Shown: piece by piece, positions 52,925 to 62,170 of the stretch
Position numbering within the stretch: the stretch's first letter is position 1
Layout of the letters: each line of letters starts with the position of its first letter
Source of the DNA: an uncultured Shimia sp.
GTDB lineage: Bacteria; Pseudomonadota; Alphaproteobacteria; Rhodobacterales; Rhodobacteraceae
Direction of reading: 5' to 3'
Length of the DNA stretch: 64,000 nucleotides
Assembly (NCBI RefSeq): GCF_947493595.1
Contig: NZ_CANLRL010000007.1
Location: 62,001 to 126,000, forward strand
Translations under genes and position numbers: made by a program
The notes under the pieces: generated by a model
What the model saw: only the letters and a program-made list of their open reading frames with translations
What the model was told of the DNA's origin: nothing
Databases searched by the model: none

Positions 52925-53589
52925 CGATGTATTTCGTGGAACATGCCGTTGGTGTCCTCCCCAACCAAAGTCAGGCTGTCGACCTCAAAGGGGCGGGCCA
53001 GAAGCGGTTCGATGTGAGGCGCGAGGGCGTTCATGGTGGCCTCGACATCGCGCCCAAGGCGGTCGGACAGGGTGATGTGGAAGCGGAACTCCTCCATCAC
53101 ATAGGGGTAGCCCCATTGCGCCAGCAGCGCCTCTTGGGTCGCCGTCAAGTTGGCCTTGCGCCGCCGCGCCAGTTCGGCGTCAGATGGCGGTGCTCGAAAT
53201 GTGTCCAACTCTCGGACCACCGCGCCCGCCAGATTCGCCAGCGGGGTTTGGTCGCCATCAATTTTCAACGCGATAAAGCCGCCAAGGCGGGCCAAAACCA
53301 GGCCGTCCAGCGTGACAGGCGCCAGCGTGGCGCAGATTGCATCAAAGCGCGCCACGAGTGCATCAGTTTCCGTGCCATCCGCCAAAAAGAATGGCGGCTT
53401 AATAGTGCCGTGCAGCCCGTATGTGCGCGGGGTCGCCGTGATGTCGGCCAGCGGCCGAGGCAGCCCCTCTATTGTTGGATGGGCTACGGCCTCTCCTTTG
53501 ACAGGGTCCCACCCCAACCAAGACTTACCGAAATCCGCCAGTGCGCCAGGGCGCGGAGTGTAGTATACGCCGTATCTTTGAAACTGCAT
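52906..53589 (-). CDS. DUF1045 phosphonate-associated 2H phosphoesterase
   Basis: About 227 residues from the ATG at 53589. Family marks: FQRYGVYYTPRPG near the start, and two HxT motifs of the 2H superfamily, GLHGTIKPPF (His60) and FRFHITLSDR. 2H proteins cleave cyclic phosphodiesters. DUF1045 is nearly restricted to phn clusters. As phnP (cyclic phosphodiesterase) is not seen here, DUF1045 may take over opening of 5-phosphoribosyl 1,2-cyclic phosphate. It is divergent from phnM across 52 bases. Confidence 0.88.
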   Translation of the reverse strand: MQFQRYGVYYTPRPGALADFGKSWLGWDPVKGEAVAHPTIEGLPRPLADITATPRTYGLHGTIKPPFFLADGTETDALVARFDAICATLAPVTLDGLVLARLGGFIALKIDGDQTPLANLAGAVVRELDTFRAPPSDAELARRRKANLTATQEALLAQWGYPYVMEEFRFHITLSDRLGRDVEATMNALAPHIEPLLARPFEVDSLTLVGEDTNGMFHEIHRQALTG

Positions 53590-53641
53590 GGTGCCTCTTT
53601 CAACCTTTTGACAGCGAATGCCAACAATGCGTGACACCCAC

Positions 53642-54787
53642 ATGACACAAGAGATGATACTTGCAAATGCCACCCTCGTTTTGCCTGAGGAAACCGTGAC
53701 TGGTTCGATCGTGGTGCGAGACGGAAAAATTGTGGATATGGCGCAGGGCAAGTCTGTCCTCGCTGGTGCGGAAGACTGTGAAGGCGATTTTGTGTCGCCG
53801 GGACTAATTGAACTGCACACCGATAATCTGGAGCGGCATATGAAGCCGCGTCCGAAGGTGGACTGGCCTCATCAAGCAGCGATTGTGGCGCATGATGCGG
53901 AACTGGCGAGTGTCGGCATCACAACCGTGTTTGACGCGTTGCGGGTTGGATCGATCCTCTCGGGTGAACGGCGCAATTATGGCAAATATGCGCGCTCGGT
54001 GGCGGATGAAATTCTGTCTATGCGGGACAGCGGTGGATTACGGATCAGCCATCATATTCATTTGAGAGCTGAAACTTGTTCTGAGACATTGGTGGAAGAG
54101 CTGGCCGAGTTTGGCCCGGACGATCGTGTCGGCATCGTCAGCCTGATGGATCACACGCCGGGCCAGCGTCAGTTCACCGATGTATCTAAGTTTGAAGCCT
54201 ATGTGCGGGGCAAATATGCCATGGATGCGGACGGATTTGATGACTACGTCCAATTCCTATGTGGGCTCCACGCACAGTTTGGTACAGCGCATGAAAAGGC
54301 AACCGTTGTGGCCGCCAAGCGTTTTGGCGCGGTTCTGGCAAGCCATGATGACACAACAGTAGAGCAAGTTGCGACGTCGGCGGCCTATGGCATTCACTTG
54401 GCTGAGTTTCCGACCACGGTTGCGGCGGCCGAAGCGAACCATCGCCATGGCATTGCAAATATCATGGGCGGGCCCAATCTCGTGCGCGGCGGTAGTCATT
54501 CGGGGAATGTCGCTGCGATGGAGCTGGCCCAACATGGCTTGCTGGATATCATTTCGTCGGACTATGTACCCTCGTCTCTCTTGTTGGGGGCCGTGATGCT
54601 GGGGCGCCAGTGGGGTAATTTGGCCAAGGGAATGCACGCTGTGACCGCTGCCCCTGCAAAATACACTAACCTTGAGGATCGCGGACGCTTGGAAATTGGC
54701 CTGCAGGCAGATTTGATCCGTTTCCGTTTGACGGAAGGTGTGCCTGCTTTACGTGCGGTATGGCACAAAGGTATTAGGGCGGCTTAG
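53642..54787 (+). CDS. phnM: Alpha-D-ribose 1-methylphosphonate 5-triphosphate diphosphatase PhnM
   Basis: About 381 residues from the ATG at 53642, chosen by alignment of MILANATLVLPEE with the family; in-frame ATGs at 53618 and 53627 exist and none has a clear ribosome site. It is an amidohydrolase-fold enzyme with metal motif GLIELHTDNLERH and FPTTVAAAEANH. It removes diphosphate from the PhnI product. Placed after the DUF1045 gene and facing it. Confidence 0.94.
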   Translation: MTQEMILANATLVLPEETVTGSIVVRDGKIVDMAQGKSVLAGAEDCEGDFVSPGLIELHTDNLERHMKPRPKVDWPHQAAIVAHDAELASVGITTVFDALRVGSILSGERRNYGKYARSVADEILSMRDSGGLRISHHIHLRAETCSETLVEELAEFGPDDRVGIVSLMDHTPGQRQFTDVSKFEAYVRGKYAMDADGFDDYVQFLCGLHAQFGTAHEKATVVAAKRFGAVLASHDDTTVEQVATSAAYGIHLAEFPTTVAAAEANHRHGIANIMGGPNLVRGGSHSGNVAAMELAQHGLLDIISSDYVPSSLLLGAVMLGRQWGNLAKGMHAVTAAPAKYTNLEDRGRLEIGLQADLIRFRLTEGVPALRAVWHKGIRAA

Positions 54788-54883
54788 GCTTTGCCACGCT
54801 TAAATCGCCAGAGAATTTGCCTCGGTTTTTGATGAGAGCAAGGAGATTTTACTCTCCGAAGTGCTCAAGAGGCACACGCAGCT

Positions 54884-55558
54884 TTAGAGCAAGGACTTGT
54901 TGTCCAACTCTGCACGCAACGCGCGGATGCGCGCCCTTTGACCTGCAGTGATATGGGCGCGCATGGCCGTTTCGGCAGCGTCGCCATCTCGTGTGGATAG
55001 AGCGGTTAGGATTGCAGAGTGTTCGGCGATTGCGCTTTCATAGCGCTCTTCGTCGGCAAGTGTGGTGCGCCCCAGTATCAACATGGCTTTTTGGAGCGCC
55101 AACATGGATTTGATCAGGAAGCGGTTTTTGGCGGCTTCCAGTAGTGCTCGGTGGAATTGTCGGTTGAGGCGAGAAGCTTCAGTGCCTTTCCCCACTTTGG
55201 CAAGCTCTTCACAGATCACAGCAAGCTCTGCAATTTCCACATCTGATGCCGCACGTGCTGCCATGCGCGCGGCAGTGCATTCCAGAACGCTGCGCATCTC
55301 ATAAAGTTCCATCACTTCGGAGTAGTCCAGTTTGCGCACAGTCGCGCCAACTCGCGGGAGATGCATGACGAGTCCGTCGGCCTCCAATTGTCGAATGGCC
55401 TCCCTTACAGGGGTGCGGCTGACCCCTAACCGGGCAGCGATATCTGTTTCACGAAGGCGGTCACCTGGCGAAATTGCGCCGCTTTGGATTTCTGTCAAAA
55501 GCGCTCTGTATGCGGCATTGCCTTGTAGATTTTCTGGGGAGGTAGGTTCGTCACTCAT
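54884..55558 (-). CDS. GntR-family regulator (FadR/FCD type)
   Basis: About 224 residues from the ATG at 55558. Winged helix: ISPGDRLRETDIAARLGVSRTPVREAI; C-terminal FCD domain: RLNRQFHRALLEAAKN and a metal-type His at IAEHSAIL. An in-frame ATG at 55588 lies inside the operator-like dyad (55584-55611) and is unlikely to be used. It is divergent from the AbrB-family gene, which it probably controls. Confidence 0.9.
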   Translation of the reverse strand: MSDEPTSPENLQGNAAYRALLTEIQSGAISPGDRLRETDIAARLGVSRTPVREAIRQLEADGLVMHLPRVGATVRKLDYSEVMELYEMRSVLECTAARMAARAASDVEIAELAVICEELAKVGKGTEASRLNRQFHRALLEAAKNRFLIKSMLALQKAMLILGRTTLADEERYESAIAEHSAILTALSTRDGDAAETAMRAHITAGQRARIRALRAELDNKSLL

Positions 55559-55583
55559 CCGGAACAGCCACGTGTTGAAGCTT

Positions 55584-55611
55584 TGCATCCAGATGTATAC
55601 ACTTGGATGCA
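55584..55611. promoter_or_regulatory. Concentric dyad between GntR and AbrB-family genes, candidate operator
   Basis: Arms TGCATCCA (55584-55591) and TGGATGCA (55604-55611) enclose TGTATACA (55594-55601) on the same centre, so 24 of 28 positions are symmetric. The TGTATACA core fits FadR-type GntR sites. It sits just ahead of the AbrB start at 55639 and the regulator start at 55558, suiting autoregulation plus control of the transporter. Confidence 0.7.
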
Positions 55612-55638
55612 GTCAGTCAATCGAGATTGGAATCACCC

Positions 55639-56676
55639 GTGTCTATTTTGCGACTTCGGGCCTTCACTTTTGCAGTGGCGGCGCTTGGGGCTTTTGTGTT
55701 TGTTGCGGTGGGCCTGCCGCTGCCCTTTTTGTTTGGACCAATGTTGGCCTGCCTCATTGCGGCGCTCAGTGGTGGCAAGTTTGCGGGCTTTGGTGAGATC
55801 ACGGCCGCGGCCAGAACCATTCTTGGGGTGGCCGTGGGGACTTCGATTACACCAGAAGTGGCGGCTCAATTGCCCAGTATGGCGGGTTCGATTGCGCTGA
55901 TGCCGATCTATATTTTCTTGATTGCACTGATTGGCGTGCCGTTCTTTCACAAGATCTGCAAATTTGACCCGGTGACGTCTTACTACGCGGCAATGCCTGG
56001 CGGATTGCAGGACATGATTTTGTTTGGCCAAGAAGCCGGGGGCAACGCACGGGTGCTGTCGTTGATCCATGCCACGCGGGTACTGGTGATTGTGTCGGTG
56101 GCACCGATCACGTTGATTTCGGTCTATGATGTGAGCCTGTCCAATCCAATGGGACAACCTGCGTCGGAACTACCTGTGCATGAGATGGCAATTATGGTTG
56201 CCGCAGCCTTTGTTGGCTGGAAGGGCGGCGAACGTATTGGGCTGTTTGGTGCGTCAATATTGGGGCCAATGATTGTGTCGGCGGCATTGACTATGGGAGG
56301 CGTGTTACACTCGCGCCCGCCACAGGAAGCGATTTGGGTCGCGCAGTTCTTTATCGGGGTGGTGATCGGCGTTCACTATGTCGGTGTCACCATGCGCGAA
56401 CTGCGCAGTGTGGTGCTGTCTGGGTTGGCATTTATGGTTGTTCTGGCGGTATTGGCGGCATGTTTTGCCGAAATCGTCAGGCGGCTTGGTCTCGCGCCTG
56501 CAATGGAGGCATTTCTGGCCTTTGCTCCAGGCGGGCAGGCGGAAATGACGGTTTTGGCAATTGTGGTTGGCGCTGATCTCGGGTTTGTCATTGCGCACCA
56601 CCTGACGCGGATAGTCTTGGTAATTTTAGGCGCGCCGATCGCGGCGCGCCTGTTAAAGCCTAAGGCCTCTGGTTAG
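55639..56676 (+). CDS. AbrB-family membrane protein (TIGR03082-like), probable transporter
   Basis: About 345 residues from a GTG at 55639; an in-frame TTG at 55603 lies inside the dyad and is unlikely. It has two membrane repeats with the family pattern (GLPLPFLFGPMLACLIAAL, ILGVAVGTSITPEV, AMPGGLQDMILFG, and FAPGGQAEMTVLAIV). Such proteins were named after AbrB/ammonia monooxygenase; real substrates are not settled. The 3' end overlaps the convergent permease gene by four bases. Confidence 0.85.
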   Translation: MSILRLRAFTFAVAALGAFVFVAVGLPLPFLFGPMLACLIAALSGGKFAGFGEITAAARTILGVAVGTSITPEVAAQLPSMAGSIALMPIYIFLIALIGVPFFHKICKFDPVTSYYAAMPGGLQDMILFGQEAGGNARVLSLIHATRVLVIVSVAPITLISVYDVSLSNPMGQPASELPVHEMAIMVAAAFVGWKGGERIGLFGASILGPMIVSAALTMGGVLHSRPPQEAIWVAQFFIGVVIGVHYVGVTMRELRSVVLSGLAFMVVLAVLAACFAEIVRRLGLAPAMEAFLAFAPGGQAEMTVLAIVVGADLGFVIAHHLTRIVLVILGAPIAARLLKPKASG

Positions 56677-57524
56677 CCCTTCTTCTGAAAGGCGATCATG
56701 ACGAGGGCCAACAGAGATGAGCCAAGCATCAAGAGCAGGCTGACTGCGTTCAAGAGCGGGGTAGAGCCCTCTTTGAGGCGATCAAACATTGCAATGGTCA
56801 AAGGGGCATCAGAGCCGACCAGCATCAGCGTGGTGTTGAAATTCTCAAAGCTCATCAAGAAAGCCACCACAAACGCGCCGATCATCGCAGGAGCGAGGTA
56901 GGGAAGGGTGACGGTTCGGATCGCGGTGAGCCGACCTGCGCCAAGGTTCAGCGCGGCCTCTTCCAAAGTCTTGTCAAACTTCTGCAGGCGCGCGCCAATC
57001 ACCAAGGTTGCGATTGTCGTGATGAAGGAGAATTGACCAAGGATCACCAACCACAGTCCGGGTCGCAGGGCTTCTACGTCCCATTGGAAGCCATCCCATA
57101 GGCCATTTGCCAAGCGGCTGGAGGCGACGAGAATGGAGATGCCAAGCACGATGCCAGGGATGACCAAGGGCAGCAGCATAAAGACGTAGAGAATGCTTTG
57201 GCCGCGGAACTTGTAGCGGTTGAACAAGAAGGCATTGGAGAGGCCAACCACCATTGAAAGCGCTGAAACGCAGAAAGCAACAAACACTGACGTGCCAATA
57301 GCGCGCAGGATTGAACGTTCATGGAAAGCGCCAATCATCGGGCGTTCGGAGCCAAAAAACCAATTCCAGGTGAACCCTTCCCAAGGCAGGGAAGGGAACT
57401 GACTGTCGTTGAAGGCAAAGGCCGCGACAACGATTAATGGCAGTGCAAGAAAGATGAAAAACAGCACCACGTAAGCTGTGTAGGCGGTGGTGACAAAGCG
57501 GGATTGTGGGATCGAAGGGATCAT
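56673..57524 (-). CDS. potC: Polyamine-type ABC transporter permease (PotC-like)
   Basis: About 283 residues from the ATG at 57524 (AAGGAGAGC upstream). Six membrane segments and a permease motif EEAALNLGAGRLTAIRTVTLP. Pairs with the PotB-like protein. In-frame upstream start at 57590 would overlap the previous gene. Last cistron of the potD-A-B-C-like operon; substrate is likely a polyamine or similar compound. Confidence 0.9.
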   Translation of the reverse strand: MIPSIPQSRFVTTAYTAYVVLFFIFLALPLIVVAAFAFNDSQFPSLPWEGFTWNWFFGSERPMIGAFHERSILRAIGTSVFVAFCVSALSMVVGLSNAFLFNRYKFRGQSILYVFMLLPLVIPGIVLGISILVASSRLANGLWDGFQWDVEALRPGLWLVILGQFSFITTIATLVIGARLQKFDKTLEEAALNLGAGRLTAIRTVTLPYLAPAMIGAFVVAFLMSFENFNTTLMLVGSDAPLTIAMFDRLKEGSTPLLNAVSLLLMLGSSLLALVMIAFQKKG

Positions 57525-57534
57525 GTTGCTCTCC

Positions 57535-58392
57535 TTAACCCATGGTCTTTTCAAGCGATTGGCCTGTGAGGCGCAACATGCCCCAGACAATCACGGAAGA
57601 CAGGATCAACAGAAGGAACCCAAAGGCCGCACCGAGCTCCCAATTGAATCGTACGATGAACTGAGAATAGATCAACTCGGTGAACCACAGGCTTTCTTTG
57701 CCGCCCAACATAGTGGGGGTCAGGTAGTTGCCGAGGCAGAGCATGAACACAACAATGGAGCCCGAGACGATGCCTGGCATCGCGTGGGGAATGATGATTT
57801 CGCGCAAAACGCTGAAGCCGTTGCCGCCGAGATCATAGCCTGCTTCGACCACTTCGTCTGAAAGGCTTTCAAGCGTTGTGATCAGTGGTACAACCATAAA
57901 CAGCATGGAGGTATAGACCAACCCCACCATAATTGCGGCATCGTTGTAGAGCATTTCAACAGGGCCACTGGCGAGGCCGACAGATTGCAGCAAGTTGGAA
58001 ATGATACCGGTTTCACGCAGTAGGATCATCCAGCCAAAGGTTCGGACCAGTTCGGAGACCCAAAACGGCACAAGACACAGCAAAAAAAGTGCGGATTGCG
58101 CGCGACCCTTGGCCATTTTTGCAATGTAGTAAGCGACCGGAAACCCGATCAAGAGGGTCAGTATGGTCGCAAATATCGACATCACTGCGGTGCGCAAGAA
58201 AGTCACCATGTAGAGTGGCTCGGTGAAGAAGGTGAAGTAGTTTCCGAGGCTGATTTCATATTGGCCGACGCCGACACGCTCACGCAGGGAGACCAGTAAG
58301 AGGTCGATGTGAGGGATCACAATCAGCAGGCTGAGCCAGAGAAGAAATGGCGTCAGCAAAAGGATGAGTCCAAGTTTGGCTTCGCGGTGCAT
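57535..58392 (-). CDS. potB: Polyamine-type ABC transporter permease (PotB-like)
   Basis: About 285 residues from the ATG at 58392, which overlaps the potA-like stop (TGATG) and has AGGAG upstream. Six membrane segments with EAGYDLGGNGFSVLREIIIPHA as the ATPase contact loop, and SELVRTFGWMILLRETGI typical of PotB. It is followed by the PotC-like gene after 10 bases. Confidence 0.9.
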   Translation of the reverse strand: MHREAKLGLILLLTPFLLWLSLLIVIPHIDLLLVSLRERVGVGQYEISLGNYFTFFTEPLYMVTFLRTAVMSIFATILTLLIGFPVAYYIAKMAKGRAQSALFLLCLVPFWVSELVRTFGWMILLRETGIISNLLQSVGLASGPVEMLYNDAAIMVGLVYTSMLFMVVPLITTLESLSDEVVEAGYDLGGNGFSVLREIIIPHAMPGIVSGSIVVFMLCLGNYLTPTMLGGKESLWFTELIYSQFIVRFNWELGAAFGFLLLILSSVIVWGMLRLTGQSLEKTMG

Positions 58393-59492
58393 CAGGACGC
58401 TCCTGCAGAGAAGCAATTGGCTTGATCGCTGGCCCAACCGATGTGCACCGGCGCACCTTTGGTGAGATTTGCAAATTCACCAGATTGCGGCAGGTTCACG
58501 GCCACTTCTTCGTGACCTTCCGTATCGCGGACCATCACGCGTGAAGCGGCGCCGTTGAACAGAATAGAGGTGACCGTGCCGGAGATTTGGTTGTCAAAGC
58601 TGGCAAGATCTTCGGCATTGTGGGCGATGCGAATGGCTTCGGGCCGCACAAAGGCGTCAACTGTGTCTCCCTGAGACAATGATCGACCTTGCGTCGCGCC
58701 GCGAAGCGTCAAGCCGCTTGTGGTTTGTACTAGGGTGTTGTTTCCGTCTTGTTTTACGACTTTGCCAGACCAGCGATTGCTGTCTCCCACAAATCCCGCA
58801 ACGAAAGCGGTGTCGGGGCGGTAGTACAGGTCTTGTGCGCTGCCTACCTGCTCAAAGCGTCCGGCGTTCATCACTGCTATATTGTCAGACATCACCAACG
58901 CCTCTGATTGGTCGTGGGTGATATAAACAAAGGTGGTGTCAAAGGCGGCCTGAAGGGTCTTCAGCTCCACCTTCATGTGCTCGCGCAGTTTTAGGTCAAG
59001 TGCGCCAAGTGGTTCATCGAGCAAAAGGACGTCAGGCTCAAGCACCATACAGCGGGCAATAGCCACGCGCTGTTTTTGACCGCCAGAAAGCTCATCAACG
59101 CGACGGTGGCCGATGCCGGGTAAGCCAATGCGCTCCAGCGCCTCGTCGACTTTGAAGCCAATGTCTTTCTTGTGCATGCCTGCGCGGCGCAGGCCGTAGC
59201 CGATGTTGTCGGCAATGTTCATCATTGGGAAGAGAGCGAGGTGCTGGAACACCATGTTCACGTGGCGCTTGTTGGGCGGCACGTTTAGGACCGAATTGCC
59301 TTTGATCTGGATGTCGCCACTGCTCGGCTCCAGGAAACCTGCAATCATGCGCATGATGGTGGTTTTACCACAGCCAGAAGGGCCGAGGATCGAGAAAAAT
59401 GACCCCGCCGGGACAGAGAAGGAAACATTGTCCACCGCTGTTGTCTCGCCAAATTTTTTGGTGAGGTTGGTGCACTGCAGATCGGGCGTCAT
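58392..59492 (-). CDS. potA: Polyamine-type ABC transporter ATP-binding protein (PotA-like)
   Basis: About 366 residues from the ATG at 59492 (AAGGA upstream). Walker A GPSGCGKTTIMRMIAG, signature LSGGQKQRVAIARC, Walker B VLLLDEPLGALD, and a C-terminal TOBE domain (VDAFVRPEAIRIA). The in-frame reading from 59537 has no ribosome site. Energises the potB/potC-like channel. Confidence 0.93.
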   Translation of the reverse strand: MTPDLQCTNLTKKFGETTAVDNVSFSVPAGSFFSILGPSGCGKTTIMRMIAGFLEPSSGDIQIKGNSVLNVPPNKRHVNMVFQHLALFPMMNIADNIGYGLRRAGMHKKDIGFKVDEALERIGLPGIGHRRVDELSGGQKQRVAIARCMVLEPDVLLLDEPLGALDLKLREHMKVELKTLQAAFDTTFVYITHDQSEALVMSDNIAVMNAGRFEQVGSAQDLYYRPDTAFVAGFVGDSNRWSGKVVKQDGNNTLVQTTSGLTLRGATQGRSLSQGDTVDAFVRPEAIRIAHNAEDLASFDNQISGTVTSILFNGAASRVMVRDTEGHEEVAVNLPQSGEFANLTKGAPVHIGWASDQANCFSAGAS

Positions 59493-59512
59493 TGGGAGGT
59501 CCTTTAAAGTCG

Positions 59513-59542
59513 TAAAAGCGTGCGCCCGCGAGGACACACGCT
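59513..59542 (-). terminator. Terminator-like hairpin between potD-like and potA-like genes
   Basis: On the minus strand: stem AGCGTGTG / CGCACGCT (8 pairs, one G-U) around a 10-base loop, followed by TTTTA. It lies about 27 bases past the binding-protein stop and before the ATPase gene, so it may cut expression of the later genes or stabilise the binding-protein mRNA. Confidence 0.65.
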
Positions 59543-59569
59543 GATTTTTGGTAGTTGAAAAGCGCTGGC

Positions 59570-60640
59570 TTATTTTGCGGCTTTTACGCGGTCCAGAACG
59601 CCACCTTCGATGGCTTCAAGACCAGCTGGTACTGGCGGGTACCACTTGATGTTGTCGATGGCTTCGGCTGGGAAAGACCCCTGGTAGCGTGCTTTCAGAT
59701 CCGCAGAAGCGAATTCATCAGCACCTTTGGATGCGGTGAAGTTGCCTGCGGCTGCGGTGATCATTGCGGCCACTTCTGGCTGCATCACAAAGTTAATCCA
59801 TGCGTAGGCCGCGTCATCTGCTTTGCCTTTGGCTGGCAGAACAAAGGTATCTACCCAACCCAAAGCACCAGCAGCAGGCGCCACAAAGGTGATGTCCGCA
59901 TTATCAGCGTTCAGCTTCCATCCACCGGTGTCCCAAGCCATGGAGGCCACAACTTCGCCGGAGCGCATCAGACCCATCAGTTCGTCGCCGCCACCCCAGT
60001 AGGTTTTTACGCCAGCTTTACATTCGATCAGCTTGGCTTCGACCTGAGACATGATGTCAGCGTAGGCCGCTTCGTCACCGTATGCGGCAAACGGATCCAG
60101 CCCCATGGAGAACGCGAACCCAATCAGAGTCGGCCGCTTCAGGCGGTAGGATACTTTGCCGGCAACGTCGGAAGCGCAGAGGTCGGTGTAGTCCTGAACC
60201 ATGGAGGCTTTGGCAGTGTCGACCACGAGACCAGATGTGCCCCAAACATGCGGCACGCCATAAACATCGCTGCCAACAGTGGTGTTGCCCTGTGTGGCTT
60301 CCAGCATGGAGGGGATAAAGAGGGACGCGTCGATTTTGGACAGGTCAATTGGCTTATAGATGCCAAATTCGGCTTGCGGGCCTGCGATGCGGTCTTGGCT
60401 TGGTTGTGCCAGGTCAAAACCACCGCCGCCGGTGGCGCGCAGCTTAGCGATCATCTCTTCGTTGTTGGACTTGGTCACTTCAACGGTGTGGCCGGTCTCT
60501 GCTTCAAATTTGGCAACAACTTCTTCTGGTGCGTAGCCGCCCCAAGTCAAAAGACGCAGAGTGTCGGCGGACGCAGCACCGGCGCCAAGTGTGGCGGCAA
60601 CGGCGATGGTCGCGGACAGCTTAAATGATTGATTTTTCAT
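59570..60640 (-). CDS. potD: Polyamine-type ABC transporter substrate-binding protein (PotD/PotF-like)
   Basis: About 356 residues from the ATG at 60640 (GGGGGA upstream). Signal peptide ending in GAGAASA, then LRLLTWGGYAPEEVVAKFE, typical of PotD-type proteins. SMAWDTGGWKLNADN and GWVDTFVLPAKGK complete the pattern. It likely binds spermidine, putrescine or a related cation. First gene of a minus-strand operon potD-A-B-C. Confidence 0.92.
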   Translation of the reverse strand: MKNQSFKLSATIAVAATLGAGAASADTLRLLTWGGYAPEEVVAKFEAETGHTVEVTKSNNEEMIAKLRATGGGGFDLAQPSQDRIAGPQAEFGIYKPIDLSKIDASLFIPSMLEATQGNTTVGSDVYGVPHVWGTSGLVVDTAKASMVQDYTDLCASDVAGKVSYRLKRPTLIGFAFSMGLDPFAAYGDEAAYADIMSQVEAKLIECKAGVKTYWGGGDELMGLMRSGEVVASMAWDTGGWKLNADNADITFVAPAAGALGWVDTFVLPAKGKADDAAYAWINFVMQPEVAAMITAAAGNFTASKGADEFASADLKARYQGSFPAEAIDNIKWYPPVPAGLEAIEGGVLDRVKAAK

Positions 60641-60916
60641 GGAACATATCCCCCTGGGATTTTTCTTTTGGTGTTTGGTGCCGCTACCATGGGGGGAATG
60701 TATCATTTGGTCAAATATTTTCGTGTCGCGTTACGAAAGTTTTAAAAACCGCAATTTGGGGTTGTGTCGCGGCGGTGTTGAGCTGTGTTGCAAGTTGGAA
60801 AACCGTACTGATAAGTTTGCGCAAGCTGCGACTTTTGTCTATGTTTATGGCTGATTTTGACATTTACATTGCGCTTAGTAAAAGTATTGTCCAGCTTCGA
60901 TATGCGCGAGGAAAAT
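60641..60916. promoter_or_regulatory. Divergent intergenic region between potD-like and P450 genes
   Basis: 276 bases, A+T-rich, with promoters expected on both strands. A TTGACA lies at 60857-60862, but no well-spaced -10 box goes with it. No dyad was recognised. The P450 ribosome site is GAGGA at 60909-60913. Confidence 0.4.
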
Positions 60917-62158
60917 ATGACAACAGATCCAGCTGCCGAGATAGACTTGGCACCTCATAGCGCAGCATTTGCTGTGAACCCCTATGCCACTTATGCGGCC
61001 ATGCGTGCATTGGAAACACCATACTATTGGGAAGACGCCAATACGTGGATGCTAACAAAAATTGCAGATGTTGAGGCTGTGGCACTCAACAAGACCATGC
61101 TGCGCAACAACGATGACTATATCAGCGCAGAAGATCGCAAGGCGCAACAACGCGCGATCAATTTCCACGACATGCCGTTCCATGAGCATTACGTGCAGGT
61201 TAACTTGCTGGAAAGTGAGGGGGCGACACACGACCGATTGCGCAAAGTGGTGTTTCGCGAGTTCACGCCGGCGATGATTGCGCGACAGCGGGACGCGATT
61301 CAAACTTTTGTTGATGGGCTGCTTGATGAGCTGTCCGAACAAGACGACATTGATTTTGTCAGCGATTTTGCAGCCCACGTGCCTGGCCACATTATTGGTC
61401 GGGTACTGGGTGTCCCGGACGAAGACGCGCCAAAACTACGACATTGGTCCGAGGAGGTTGTTCGATACTTTGACCCAGGGCGGGGAAATGCGGACAAAGC
61501 TCGGGCCGAGGTCGCAACAAAGGAGTTCTACGAGTACCTGCTAGACCTGTTAGCAATTCGTGAGACCGCGCCGCAGGACGACTTGTTAAGTCGCCTGATT
61601 GCGCACCGCGACGCGGGGCAGTTGAGCCAAGACGAACTGATCTCCACAGCCATGTTGATTTTAATGGCCGGCCATGGATCAACCATTGACGTGCTAGGGA
61701 GTGGCTTGCATTCCCTCTTGCGGTTTCCAGACCAGCATCAGCGGTTGCGGGACGATCCCGCACTAATAAAAACGGCCGTGCAGGAGATGTTTCGATTTGA
61801 ATCGCCCCTGCCGTACTTTCACCGGTTTGCCACTGAAGATACGGAAGTTGGCGGCATGATGTTCCCCGCGGGAACACGATTTGGGTTGCTTTACGGCGCA
61901 GCGAACCGTGACCCGGTTCGTTTCCAACACCCGGATAGTTTTGATGTTGGACGGGCGCCAAACCGACACATGGCCTTTGGCGGAGGAGGGCATTTTTGTC
62001 TGGGCAACCATCTCGCACGTCTGGACATGGACGTAATCTTCTCGACAATCAACGCGCGTTTCTCCAGCGTCGAGCTCGCCGAAGCAACGCCGGAATACAA
62101 ACGCGGCCTTTCTGTGCGCGGGCCCAAAGCGCTGCGTATACGTTGGCAACGGGCATAA
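60917..62158 (+). CDS. Cytochrome P450
   Basis: 413 residues, the bacterial class I size. The I-helix oxygen motif is AGHGST (251-256), ExxR is Glu290-Arg293, and the heme site is FGGGGHFCLG with Cys361. The pattern is soluble, with no membrane anchor. It is followed after 12 bases by its own ferredoxin. Substrate is unknown; candidates include terpenoid or fatty acid compounds. A ferredoxin reductase is not in the window. Confidence 0.94.
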   Translation: MTTDPAAEIDLAPHSAAFAVNPYATYAAMRALETPYYWEDANTWMLTKIADVEAVALNKTMLRNNDDYISAEDRKAQQRAINFHDMPFHEHYVQVNLLESEGATHDRLRKVVFREFTPAMIARQRDAIQTFVDGLLDELSEQDDIDFVSDFAAHVPGHIIGRVLGVPDEDAPKLRHWSEEVVRYFDPGRGNADKARAEVATKEFYEYLLDLLAIRETAPQDDLLSRLIAHRDAGQLSQDELISTAMLILMAGHGSTIDVLGSGLHSLLRFPDQHQRLRDDPALIKTAVQEMFRFESPLPYFHRFATEDTEVGGMMFPAGTRFGLLYGAANRDPVRFQHPDSFDVGRAPNRHMAFGGGGHFCLGNHLARLDMDVIFSTINARFSSVELAEATPEYKRGLSVRGPKALRIRWQRA

Positions 62159-62170
62159 GGGCAGGAAAAA

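Noticed and set aside
54842-54857. Hairpin GGAGA/TCTCC after phnM as terminator
   Set aside because: Only five pairs and no T-run; too weak to call.
60857-60890. TTGACA as -35 box for the P450 gene
   Set aside because: No -10 box at 16-18 bases; AGTATT or TAGTAA are at wrong distances.
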